This document shows, in pieces, positions 7,101-12,962 of a stretch of 12,962 nt of DNA. Positions within the stretch are counted from its first letter, which is position 1. Every line of letters begins with the position of its first letter. Position numbers and translations under genes: made by a program. Under the pieces are notes generated by a model that searched no databases, was not told the DNA's origin, and saw only the letters and a program-made list of their open reading frames with translations. This stretch comes from Euryarchaeota archaeon UBA561 (GTDB lineage: Archaea > Thermoplasmatota > Poseidoniia > Poseidoniales > Poseidoniaceae), in assembly GCA_002502295.1 (NCBI GenBank), contig DANX01000018.1, positions 1 through 12,962 of the forward strand. The letters run 5' to 3'.

Positions 7101-9103
7101 AATCAGACCTTTTGGTGGCTCATCCAGACGATGCTCAACGTCAATTTGCGGAGGCGTGGCTCACCATCGTGCAGTCGATTGGAAACGATACGGGGCACGA
7201 CGCAGGAGCAGTCTATCGGCGCTTGGTTGAGATTCGTGAACTTGGTCGCCAAGGTCCACAAGCCATCACGCAGCCCGACGCTGCGGCCATTCAAATCATG
7301 ACCATTCACGGGTCAAAAGGGCTTCAAGCCCCCGTTGTGATCGTTTCAGGTATGTTCTCGGCAGGAAAAGCCGATGCCAGCATGTCGGTGCAGGACAACA
7401 TATTGGTCACCCCGCAAGTCCTTGCAGGTCGCATTCAACCTTGGCGGGCAAAAGAACGACCGGAGGACGGCTTGTGGGCTTTCGCGGCTGAAATGAACAA
7501 AGCACAAGACAAAGCCGAGTTGCGAAGGAAATTCTACGTCGCCTTAACCCGTGTTAAAGACCGCTTAATCGTCACGGGAACTCCGGGGAATCGGTCCACG
7601 TTCGACGAGGCCTCAGGAGCGCTGTCCGTCCGATTTGCCCCCGACCCGCGCACGATGGGTCGCATGCTCGTGGAAGGCCTCCGCCGAGCAAGTTGGTGTG
7701 CTGGTAGCGAAGCACCTTGGGTTTCAGCGGCGGAATTGGACGCTGATCTTCTCCCTCGCTTTGTCCCGCAAAAAATCCAGACTCCGCTCAATCCGAGTGC
7801 GCTTCTCTCAAACGCAGCCCTTGGGGTTGACGGCCTCAGCGGTCTTCGAGTCTATCACCATCCACGATGTTTTGACACGGTTGAAACCCGATCACCTCAA
7901 CAACGAGCGCGGTCCTTGGTTGCCCATCTTGGGGAAATGGAAACGCCGCAAATCGAACCCCTCACCCCTCTCCGCTTGGTTGAGAACATCAAAGGAGCCG
8001 CTCATAACTTGGACGCCACGTTCAATTGCACGCGCAGCTACTGGTTTGAACATGTCAAGGGATGGCCTGCCGAACCCTTCCGTCTTCCAAACACCGCCCT
8101 CACGCCATCGGTACCAAGGGCATGGCCGGAACCAACCACCTTTGGGCTGATGATGCACAGAGTGTTGGAAATTGGGCTACGAAATCCTCGTTCGCCAGTC
8201 GCCGGCGCCCCTGTGTTGGACGGTTCGTGGATGCATGAAGGAGATGACGATCTTTCCTCCTTGCAGACGGTGGGACGAGTGATGAACGAATTCGGCCACG
8301 GTCTTGAGCAACCAACGAATTCGCGGGAGGCCAACTGGCGCGACCGCCTCATGCATCTGGGCTCACTCATCGATCAAGGCAGGCTTGGGCGTCTCGTTCA
8401 AGGCGAACCAATCGACGGCTGGCGAGTGGAGGCGGTTCGTACCGAATTGCCGTTCTTCCATCGTCACCGGTTGGTGCTTGGCGATGAAGAAACGAACGGC
8501 CCTTCAATCCCCGTTTTCAACGGAGCCGTCGTTGACCATGTAAACATGGATTTCAGCGGTCGAGCCGACCTTGTGCTTGCGTTAGCGGATGAGAACGGTC
8601 ACGGTGCCCTTCAAGTGGTCGACCTCAAAACAAGGGGTTGCCTTGGTTCGTTCAAGCCATCGAACGTTGCAGCAGGCCACCCGTTGCAATCCATCCCTTC
8701 GACCGAACTGAGCGTTGTTCCACAAAGCGATGAGGAAGCAAACATCCTCCACGAACACCGACTTCAACTCGCACTGTATTCGCTCGCGTTGGAAGCCATT
8801 GAAGCTCGCAAACCAACCCATCAACAACGCCGAATCCTCCCTCCAGCGCTGCTCCTTGGTGCAAACGGACGGATGGTTCAACTCTCAGAGAAGGCGTTTG
8901 AACAGGCCAAAGCTGACCTTGAGTCTCATTTGACATGGCGGGCAACCGTGCATTTGAATCCAGAACTTGAGGCTCCACCGCCGCGTGCATCGGGCCCTGG
9001 AACCTGCCAAACTTGCCCGTATTACATGGGGGACTTGCGACGCTGTGCACCCCAGGGCGAACCCGTGGGTTTTGTTAGTCCAGTTGACGGTTCGCCGTCA
9101 TGA
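4166..9103 (+). CDS. addA: AddA-like UvrD-family (SF1A) helicase-nuclease subunit
   Basis: This 1645-residue protein is an ATP-driven DNA helicase with a C-terminal nuclease, the likely motor partner of the upstream gene product. All SF1A motifs are visible: Walker A GAGTGKT (K28), Ia AITFTRKSAAEL (89-99), II DEYQDTNP (579-586), III VGDMKQSIYRFR (D622, Q625), IV TSNHRT (N728, R730), V TIHGSKGLQAP (H1048) and VI FYVALTR (R1129). The nuclease keeps G-x3-H1331, GRAD with D1468, D1486-x-K1488 and Q1534-x3-Y1538. Cysteines 1288, 1614, 1617 and 1627 resemble an iron-sulfur staple, which I do not expect in classical AddA. The protein is longer than common AddA proteins (roughly 1200), partly because of extra Arg/Pro/Gly-rich segments near 41-80 and 645-715. 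Motif V with HGSKGL rather than HKSKGL recalls alphaproteobacterial AddA. It could instead be called a RecB or AdnB relative; the paired subunit favours AddAB. The 3' end overlaps a convergent gene by 29 bases. Confidence 0.88.
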   Translation: MIEFNNSQRLGLDLDRHIALDAGAGTGKTTVMAERYVQHLFSSDQRATHVTPRGPRTPLTGHGALRAPKRERTALKEWNGLLPSEVVAITFTRKSAAELKARIRHRLSLARGLPPGPEDRDGVFDPRLRNEGDVEMLLSGLDEAPISTIDAFLSQLVQPYVDLVALYPSNQQVSEERKPLMVQDTLHAVWRIRSTDDARESGVLNHHQEFLDARNRLVARLGGQDQAEIVLKGLLGRSLFVEQSHRSMIQQSEEMGLNWNGRGPAPVEVLMNTIAEPVESMLPAFTASLHQSLSDWVQEFLPYHAQCVVPAEETTTLTRFNHLVRLTTQPLPTQPGEQLSWVWKALLGIATASGLVKQDCSFFPRNALPQGDGWPSGLLSKSAVRGMSKVDKDALYARALAHLPALRETLASPNGTLIRLLARSAFLLHPMDGFDGMPLDSALRLDPLEDPLPSEPSEAGNYVTASLQTQVLSDLQVIHTACNQILARRKSLDNMHDFDDMQRFAADLLLARCPDICRHTYPLAVIDALDSLGEEPWNDAHIARALTLLNDRPKLQEDLHRRFSILGELRRQYRAFIIDEYQDTNPSHYRLLARLWGRRRQHPDDPATPLGAWDPTVCIVGDMKQSIYRFRQAEVSVMRRAVSAIRQFNIDEETESRLHHLRETGCGRDPRPVGGGGETGSFSNEHTGEVSAPHTFVRFDVEDQEGLPAITGQRLLRRAEGHVDLTSNHRTRHDLMQTMNDMFDEVFDPRYHDLPGDWHAEPQRLHPARQTEQAGVLEWLLPVPGALTNPTHDLDVPVNTFEDPNASTVHLEHELLADRIHALLNQAPTRVWDSENAAWITVVEEGPSVRPHDIMILINSRKHLPDLVERLRARNIPVMADRQGLLLMQPVVQPLMAVLALMAHPTMRKAAVDLARSPVVGMTERQVHNALLSLEQGAPVLPHLIQHAPTEGVERLLVRLHRLIQWGAVYDVFDAVLDESDLLVAHPDDAQRQFAEAWLTIVQSIGNDTGHDAGAVYRRLVEIRELGRQGPQAITQPDAAAIQIMTIHGSKGLQAPVVIVSGMFSAGKADASMSVQDNILVTPQVLAGRIQPWRAKERPEDGLWAFAAEMNKAQDKAELRRKFYVALTRVKDRLIVTGTPGNRSTFDEASGALSVRFAPDPRTMGRMLVEGLRRASWCAGSEAPWVSAAELDADLLPRFVPQKIQTPLNPSALLSNAALGVDGLSGLRVYHHPRCFDTVETRSPQQRARSLVAHLGEMETPQIEPLTPLRLVENIKGAAHNLDATFNCTRSYWFEHVKGWPAEPFRLPNTALTPSVPRAWPEPTTFGLMMHRVLEIGLRNPRSPVAGAPVLDGSWMHEGDDDLSSLQTVGRVMNEFGHGLEQPTNSREANWRDRLMHLGSLIDQGRLGRLVQGEPIDGWRVEAVRTELPFFHRHRLVLGDEETNGPSIPVFNGAVVDHVNMDFSGRADLVLALADENGHGALQVVDLKTRGCLGSFKPSNVAAGHPLQSIPSTELSVVPQSDEEANILHEHRLQLALYSLALEAIEARKPTHQQRRILPPALLLGANGRMVQLSEKAFEQAKADLESHLTWRATVHLNPELEAPPPRASGPGTCQTCPYYMGDLRRCAPQGEPVGFVSPVDGSPS

Positions 9104-9737
9104 CCAACGTGCCACTCCATCCATCCTTGGCCCCAACTTGGGTTACCTCAACATCGACAAAACCAGCGTTCTCTAGCCCCTTTGTCCATTCTGCAATGGA
9201 AAGCAAAGCCATGTGGACGTTGAGTGAAGGTCCCCAATCGTGGCTTGAGGCATTCTCTTGGTAATGGTCAATGCCGATAACCATCCGGCCACCCGGTCGA
9301 AGCCAGTCGTCATGAAGCACGTGAAGGAAACCGAGGGGGTCATCCAGGTAGTACAGGCACTCCATGGTGTGGATCAAATCAACCGCCTCGGAAGGCTTCC
9401 AATCGGGCAACATCGCCTCAACATAATCGCCCTCGGGGTCGGCCTCTCTCGCCTTGGCAATCATTGAGGGGGCACCATCCACGCCGCTGGCGTGCTGGCA
9501 CAGAGCGTGAGCTCCAAGGCGTCGAACAACCCATCCATTTCCACATCCGATGTCAATCGCCGTGAACGGTTGATTCCAACCATCAAGGAGGCGAGTGAGC
9601 ATGATGTCCACGCTTGGTGCATGCCCTCGTTCCATGCCTTCATCGCGTCCGTTGTCTGCCCACTCGCTAAACAGGTCGGTGGCGGCACGCAGTCCCATGA
9701 AGTATAACCGGCCTCGGCGTCTCTTGAAGATGTCCAT
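9075..9737 (-). CDS. Class I SAM-dependent methyltransferase
   Basis: This 220-residue protein has the Rossmann-type methyltransferase fold. Motif I is AIDIGCGNG (60-68), which binds S-adenosylmethionine, followed by an acidic residue in GVDGAP (D87) that should bind the ribose. Next come a DLIHTMECLYYLDDP segment typical of motif IV and its following helix, and WLRPGGRMVIGIDHY as the motif VI region. The overall pattern is that of UbiE/Methyltransf_11-like enzymes, and the substrate cannot be told from sequence. The basic N-terminus (MDIFKRRRG) is unusual. I chose ATG 9737; GTG at 9755 or the internal Met14 are possible, and the open frame continues upstream into the divergent peptidase gene. 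No ribosome-binding motif is visible, so a leaderless transcript is possible. It faces the helicase gene tail to tail and overlaps it by 29 bases. Confidence 0.85.
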   Translation of the reverse strand: MDIFKRRRGRLYFMGLRAATDLFSEWADNGRDEGMERGHAPSVDIMLTRLLDGWNQPFTAIDIGCGNGWVVRRLGAHALCQHASGVDGAPSMIAKAREADPEGDYVEAMLPDWKPSEAVDLIHTMECLYYLDDPLGFLHVLHDDWLRPGGRMVIGIDHYQENASSHDWGPSLNVHMALLSIAEWTKGLENAGFVDVEVTQVGAKDGWSGTLVMTANRQLD

Positions 9738-9775
9738 GGCGAAAGGAACATGCACATCGTTGACTTCGACGAGGC

Positions 9776-10738
9776 ATGCTTGACACCACCACCACGCTGG
9801 CCGACGTCCTTTACCCGCCCATTGAGCCACACACTGAAGGGATGTTGAAAGTCTCCTCACTCCATACCATTGCGTGGGAGCAGAGTGGAAATCCAAACGG
9901 TATTCCGGTCGTCATCATCCACGGCGGCCCGGGTGGCGGGGGCCAACCTTCGTATCGGCAATACTTCGATCCCGCCGCCTTCAACATCGTTCAATTCGAT
10001 CAACGGGGCTGTGGCAAATCCACTCCCTACGCTGTCCTCGAAGAGAACAACACTCACGCCTCCGTTGCCGATATGGAGGCCTTGAGGGAGCACCTTGGCC
10101 TCGACAAATGGCACGTCTTTGGCGGTTCCTGGGGGTCTACACTGTCGTTGATTTACGCACAACACCATCCCAAACGGGTGCTTAGCTTGGTGTTGCGAGG
10201 CATTTTCATGTGCCGCACATCAGAACTACACTGGTTCTACCAAGACGGAGCGAGCCATATTTTCCCCGAGGCCTTTGCCCCCTATCGGAACCACATTCCC
10301 GAGGCGGAGCAAGGGAACTTGATCCAAGCATATTACAAACGACTGACCAGCGATGATGGCGAGGTTCGACGGGCTGCAGCCAAGGAATGGACTCGCTGGG
10401 AAATGGCCACAAGCCGTTTGTTCCCTGACCCAGAGTACCTCGACAAGGCCGAAGACTTGGATTTCGCCGTTGCTTTCGCTCGCATCGAGTGTCATTATTT
10501 CATCAACGCCATTTTCGTAGAGGAGGCCCACATTCTCAACCACGTTGACGCCATCCAAGAGATTCCGACCGTGATCGTTCAGGGCCGTTATGACGTCGTG
10601 TGCCCGGCTCGAAGTGCATGGGAATTGCATCAAGCAATGCCGCAGAGCCGCCTCGTGATGGTTGCCGATGCTGGGCATTCCATGGGCGAAGTGAGCATCG
10701 CTCGCGAATTGGTCGCCGCTACCGATGCCCTTCGTTGA
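9776..10738 (+). CDS. pip: Proline iminopeptidase (S33 family alpha/beta hydrolase)
   Basis: This 320-residue cytoplasmic peptidase would release N-terminal proline from peptides. The family pattern is strong: LYPPIEPHTEGML near the start, WEQSGNPNG, the oxyanion motif HGGPGGGG (49-56), FDQRGCGKS, and the nucleophile elbow GGSWGS with Ser118. The catalytic triad is completed by Asp273 (GRYDVVCPA) and His301 (DAGHSMGE). The length is close to the usual 310-320. The start at 9776 is preferred because the conserved LYPP block lies at residues 12-15; the ATG at 9842 would remove it. No signal peptide is seen. It runs divergently from the methyltransferase across only 38 bases, with no obvious TATA box, and no usable ribosome site precedes it (GAGG ends one base before the start). 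It appears monocistronic. Confidence 0.93.
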   Translation: MLDTTTTLADVLYPPIEPHTEGMLKVSSLHTIAWEQSGNPNGIPVVIIHGGPGGGGQPSYRQYFDPAAFNIVQFDQRGCGKSTPYAVLEENNTHASVADMEALREHLGLDKWHVFGGSWGSTLSLIYAQHHPKRVLSLVLRGIFMCRTSELHWFYQDGASHIFPEAFAPYRNHIPEAEQGNLIQAYYKRLTSDDGEVRRAAAKEWTRWEMATSRLFPDPEYLDKAEDLDFAVAFARIECHYFINAIFVEEAHILNHVDAIQEIPTVIVQGRYDVVCPARSAWELHQAMPQSRLVMVADAGHSMGEVSIARELVAATDALR

Positions 10739-10776
10739 TGTACAATGCACTCAAGGCAAAGGGAATCAGTGCTCTT

Positions 10777-10792
10777 TCAAGCGTCGGCTTGA
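10777..10792 (+). other. Hairpin downstream of pip, possible weak terminator
   Basis: TCAAGC and GCTTGA form a perfect six-base stem with a GTCG loop, 38 bases after the pip stop. No T-run follows, so it is not a classical intrinsic terminator. It may mark the end of the pip transcript or be part of the leader of the next gene. Confidence 0.3.
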
Positions 10793-10818
10793 TAGGGAGG
10801 AGTGAACTGGCGTTGGAT

Positions 10819-10833
10819 GGAGGCTTGACCTCC
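10819..10833 (+). promoter_or_regulatory. Small GGAGG/CCTCC hairpin in the leader of the coiled-coil gene
   Basis: GGAGG (10819-10823) pairs exactly with CCTCC (10829-10833) around a five-base loop. The GGAGG resembles a Shine-Dalgarno core but sits 20 bases before the ATG at 10844. The hairpin ends one base before the GGTGA motif at 10835-10839. It could affect ribosome loading, or be chance. Confidence 0.25.
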
Positions 10834-10834
10834 G

Positions 10835-10839
10835 GGTGA
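10835..10839 (+). promoter_or_regulatory. Ribosome binding site of the coiled-coil gene
   Basis: GGTGA lies four bases before ATG 10844 and is the same motif that precedes three other genes here. It supports the chosen start. Confidence 0.5.
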
Positions 10840-10843
10840 CGAC

Positions 10844-11608
10844 ATGACGGAAGGAACCATCACGCCTGAGGTCCAAATCAAGCAACTTGAGGAAGCCCTC
10901 TCCACCGAAACAGACCGTTTGCAGAAGTTGTTTGCTGCCTACGAAACCCAGGAAAAAGAACTCGTTGATGCCAAGGCGGAAATTGAAGTTCTTGAGAAGG
11001 AAATCATTGACCGTGAAATCGAGAAGGAATCGCTTGAATCCATCATTGCTGAGAAGGACGTTCGTGTCCGAGAATTGGAAATGAAAGCGACAAAGAATTC
11101 CAAGCGAGTTGAACACCTCGAGCCTGAACTCGAGAAAATGGAAGAAAAGTACTCTCGAGAAAAGGACCGATTGGGCAAGGTCTTTGGCATTGCGGAAGAA
11201 CTTGACAACGACCTTCGCCTTGCCGTCACTGAAATGAAAGCACGAGACGACTGGTACGTTGATCACATGCAAATTTTCGAAGACCTCAACAAGGCCATCA
11301 AGGAACGTTATGAGATGATTGAGCGAGCCGTTGAATCGGAGCGTAAATCACAGCACATGTCCCGTGCGTTCACCGAACGCGTTGAAGAAATGGTTCAAGC
11401 TCGCTCCGAAGAAATGGCTGAAGAAGAAGCCATGGTCGTTGAGGCGAAAGAAGCAACAGCTGCCGTTGAAGTCGTTGAAGAAATGCCCGAAGAGGAACCG
11501 GTCGTCGAAGAAGCAACCGCTGAAGAAACCACTCCAGATGAAGCGGCGGAAGAGCCTGCAGCTCCAGAAGAATGGGGCGACGGGCAAGACCCCTGGGCTT
11601 CGGAGTAG
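10844..11608 (+). CDS. Acidic coiled-coil protein of unknown function
   Basis: I do not recognise a named family. The 254-residue protein has no signal peptide or membrane segment. Residues about 8-118 are a long heptad-rich coiled coil full of Leu, Glu and Lys (KQLEEAL, KELVDAKAEIEVLEKE, RVRELEMK). A second helical part follows at about 120-198 and contains the only aromatic-rich spot (DDWYVDHMQIF). Residues from about 199 onward are a low-complexity Glu/Ala/Val/Pro tail that ends with WGDGQDPWASE. The tail is probably disordered and strongly negative. Its DNA shows repeated GAAGAA/GTTGAAG units that may vary in length between strains. The next gene starts eight bases later, so this is probably the first gene of an operon with the decarboxylase. 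A scaffold or envelope-associated role is a guess from that context only. Confidence 0.85.
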   Translation: MTEGTITPEVQIKQLEEALSTETDRLQKLFAAYETQEKELVDAKAEIEVLEKEIIDREIEKESLESIIAEKDVRVRELEMKATKNSKRVEHLEPELEKMEEKYSREKDRLGKVFGIAEELDNDLRLAVTEMKARDDWYVDHMQIFEDLNKAIKERYEMIERAVESERKSQHMSRAFTERVEEMVQARSEEMAEEEAMVVEAKEATAAVEVVEEMPEEEPVVEEATAEETTPDEAAEEPAAPEEWGDGQDPWASE

Positions 11609-11612
11609 GTGA
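11608..11612 (+). promoter_or_regulatory. Ribosome binding site of the decarboxylase gene
   Basis: GGTGA overlaps the last base of the preceding stop codon and lies four bases before ATG 11617. With the adjoining bases (AGGTGAT) it is the longest match in the window to the 16S anti-Shine-Dalgarno, and it fixes the start. Confidence 0.65.
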
Positions 11613-11616
11613 TTGA

Positions 11617-12477
11617 ATGGCCGGGTTGGCCCCCGGTGGGCACGGTCCAGTGTTGATGATGTCCATGATGGGCGTAAGCGCTCTGATCATTGGTACAATC
11701 ATTGACCCAATCGCCGGGCTCGTCCCCTTTTTCGGCATCCTTTGCCTGATGACGGCGGTTTTTTTGGCGTATTTCTGGCGAGATCCAGACCGACCCATCC
11801 CACGAACCGACGGTGTGCTGGTCTCACCCGCTGATGGTCATGCCATGTTCCTGCGTAGGGAGCGAGCGGTCGGCCGACGCCCCACCAATGAGCAGATCGC
11901 TCAGGGTCACATTGAACATGACGCGTTGACCGGCGACTGGTTTCCCGAACCGTTGGACAACCCTCTCACGTTTGAAACTGAACAGCGCTATGTCCCGGTA
12001 CCTCCCGGTGAAGAGCGGCCATCAGATGTCTGGAGGTTGGCCATTTTCATGTCCCCTTTGGACGTTCACGTCAACCGAGCTCCCGGTGCGAGCGTAATTG
12101 AGCGAATGGAACACCGAACAGGCAAAGGCCTCCGCCGTGGTCCCTTTCGACCGGCTTACACCAAAGAGAGCGAGCACAACGAACGCGTTCGGTCCGTGCA
12201 TCAACTCACCAACGGATTACGCATTGAAATCACACAGATTTCAGGGGCCCTTGCACGAACCATCCTGCCTTACATGTTCGAAGGCGACGCGCTGCGCCGT
12301 GGACAGCGCATCGGCATGATTCGATTGGGCTCAAGAGTGGACTTACGGGTTCCGGCTCAGGGATATACTTCTTCAATCATTACGGCGGAGGACAACCATC
12401 AGCACCATCCCAAAGGCATGCATGTGACCGCGGGAACCAGCGTGGTGTTTAGATCAAAAACAGGTGAGGAAGAATGA
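11617..12477 (+). CDS. Short-type phosphatidylserine/archaetidylserine decarboxylase, membrane-linked
   Basis: This enzyme removes CO2 from the serine headgroup of a phospholipid to give the ethanolamine form (archaetidylethanolamine if the host is an archaeon). The 286-residue proenzyme begins with two hydrophobic segments at about 12-29 and 35-53, followed by WRDPDR (the family F-RDP-R motif). Asp73 in SPADG and His151 in MSPLDVHVNR are the expected catalytic residues. The self-cleavage site is LGSRVD with Gly238-Ser239: cleavage would give a beta chain of 238 residues and a 48-residue alpha chain whose Ser239 becomes the pyruvoyl cofactor. Short family members are usually about 200-230 residues. 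The extra length lies between 75 and 144 and in a His-rich stretch (HQHHPKG) in the alpha chain. It is eight bases after the coiled-coil gene and overlaps the next start (ATGA). Confidence 0.9.
   Translation: MAGLAPGGHGPVLMMSMMGVSALIIGTIIDPIAGLVPFFGILCLMTAVFLAYFWRDPDRPIPRTDGVLVSPADGHAMFLRRERAVGRRPTNEQIAQGHIEHDALTGDWFPEPLDNPLTFETEQRYVPVPPGEERPSDVWRLAIFMSPLDVHVNRAPGASVIERMEHRTGKGLRRGPFRPAYTKESEHNERVRSVHQLTNGLRIEITQISGALARTILPYMFEGDALRRGQRIGMIRLGSRVDLRVPAQGYTSSIITAEDNHQHHPKGMHVTAGTSVVFRSKTGEEE
12463..12467 (+). promoter_or_regulatory. Ribosome binding site of the terminal hydrolase gene
   Basis: GGTGA, within AGGTGAGGA, lies six bases before ATG 12474 and inside the end of the decarboxylase gene. 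It supports the overlapping start. Confidence 0.6.
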
Positions 12478-12962
12478 GCAGATGGCGACGAACCGTGCCC
12501 GCAATCTTGTTTTTTTTGGTGGCCAGTTTACCCATGACTTACTTTCAGGTGGGCAACCTTGTCTACACTCAAGCGGCGGCCAGCAGCCCGGATTGTTCTG
12601 GTCATTCAGCTCGGAACTCCCCGGATGACTTCAGCGTCTATCTGTGGCACGAAGACGTCACGACCGTCACCCACGAAAAGAACGAGACGCTCGCATCGAA
12701 CCTTGAGCCGTTGTGGTTTGATGAATGGGACAACGTCACCATCGACGTACCAAATGAACCCATCACGCTAGCGGCATGGGTGATGGAGCACGACACGAAC
12801 GACCCTTGGGTCATCGTGGTCCATGGTATTCGGTCCTGCAAGGCGAACCACGAAGCGCTTATACCGGCAGCATGGCTTTACCAAGCCGGATACAACGTCA
12901 TCTTGTTCGACATGCGGGATCATGGAAACAGCACGACCGAGGACGGGCTTGTCTCGGCTGGG
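12474..12962 (+). CDS. Exported alpha/beta hydrolase, 5' part only
   Basis: The first 163 codons are present and the frame is open to the window edge. The start overlaps the decarboxylase stop as ATGA and has a good ribosome site, so the genes are likely co-translated. The protein starts with a basic tip (MSRWRR) and a hydrophobic segment at about 8-24, a signal peptide or membrane anchor, so the rest should lie outside the cytoplasm. After a variable region with two cysteines follow WVIVVHGIRSC (the HG oxyanion region) and VILFDMRDHGNS, the classic strand-loop pair of alpha/beta hydrolases of the COG1073 type. The nucleophile elbow and the remaining triad are beyond the window, so activity and substrate cannot be judged. 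An esterase, lipase or thioesterase are all possible. Confidence 0.85.
   Translation, partial: MSRWRRTVPAILFFLVASLPMTYFQVGNLVYTQAAASSPDCSGHSARNSPDDFSVYLWHEDVTTVTHEKNETLASNLEPLWFDEWDNVTIDVPNEPITLAAWVMEHDTNDPWVIVVHGIRSCKANHEALIPAAWLYQAGYNVILFDMRDHGNSTTEDGLVSAG

Noticed and set aside
7635..8150. 171-codon open frame on the + strand inside the helicase gene
   Set aside because: It overlaps the helicase-nuclease linker in another frame and has no recognisable motif.
9738..9896. Upstream extension of the methyltransferase to TTG 9896
   Set aside because: It would overlap the well supported start of pip by about 120 bases, and the extra residues do not resemble methyltransferases.
10226..10750. 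174-codon - strand open frame opposite pip
   Set aside because: It is antisense to a gene with a complete catalytic triad and has no motif.
10766..11272. 168-codon Phe/Leu-rich - strand frame opposite the coiled-coil gene
   Set aside because: Its Phe and Leu richness is what the complement of Glu/Lys-rich codons gives; it is a shadow.

Overview
The window is a compact, GC-moderate stretch (mid-50s % GC by eye) with seven well supported protein genes, the last cut by the window edge. I see no rRNA, tRNA, CRISPR array or insertion sequence. I lean towards an uncultured planktonic archaeon, for example a marine Thermoplasmatota/Poseidoniales-type genome. The reasons are TATATAAA and TATATAAT boxes in the AT-rich leader at 1-220, a recurrent GGTGA ribosome-binding motif before four genes, and a short-type phosphatidylserine/archaetidylserine decarboxylase. 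This is inference; a bacterial origin is not excluded, because the recombination genes are of a bacterial type.

Layout. 1-428 is a gene-poor AT-rich leader with TATA-like boxes and a small palindrome. 429-4166 and 4166-9103 (+) are a two-gene operon overlapping by one base. It encodes an AddB-like subunit (inactive helicase fold plus nuclease) and an AddA-like subunit (complete UvrD/SF1A helicase plus nuclease), together a candidate double-strand-break end-resection machine. 9075-9737 (-) is a SAM-dependent methyltransferase that converges on and overlaps the helicase gene by 29 bases. 9776-10738 (+) is a proline iminopeptidase, divergent from the methyltransferase across 38 bases. 10739-10843 is a spacer with two small hairpins. 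10844-11608, 11617-12477 and 12474-12962 (+) look like a second operon: an acidic coiled-coil protein, a membrane-linked decarboxylase with its self-cleaving Gly-Ser site, and the start of a secreted or membrane-anchored alpha/beta hydrolase.

How the genes work together. The first pair very probably forms one heterodimer that unwinds and trims broken DNA ends to prepare them for recombination. Both nuclease modules keep their catalytic residues, and both show cysteine sets compatible with an iron-sulfur staple. The last three genes suggest an envelope-related unit: phospholipid headgroup synthesis, a coiled-coil partner and an exported hydrolase. The methyltransferase and peptidase in the middle have no visible link to either unit.

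The most interesting item is the AddAB-type pair: its double cysteine signature, its unusual insertions, and its presence in a possibly archaeal genome. I found no system I would call wholly undescribed.
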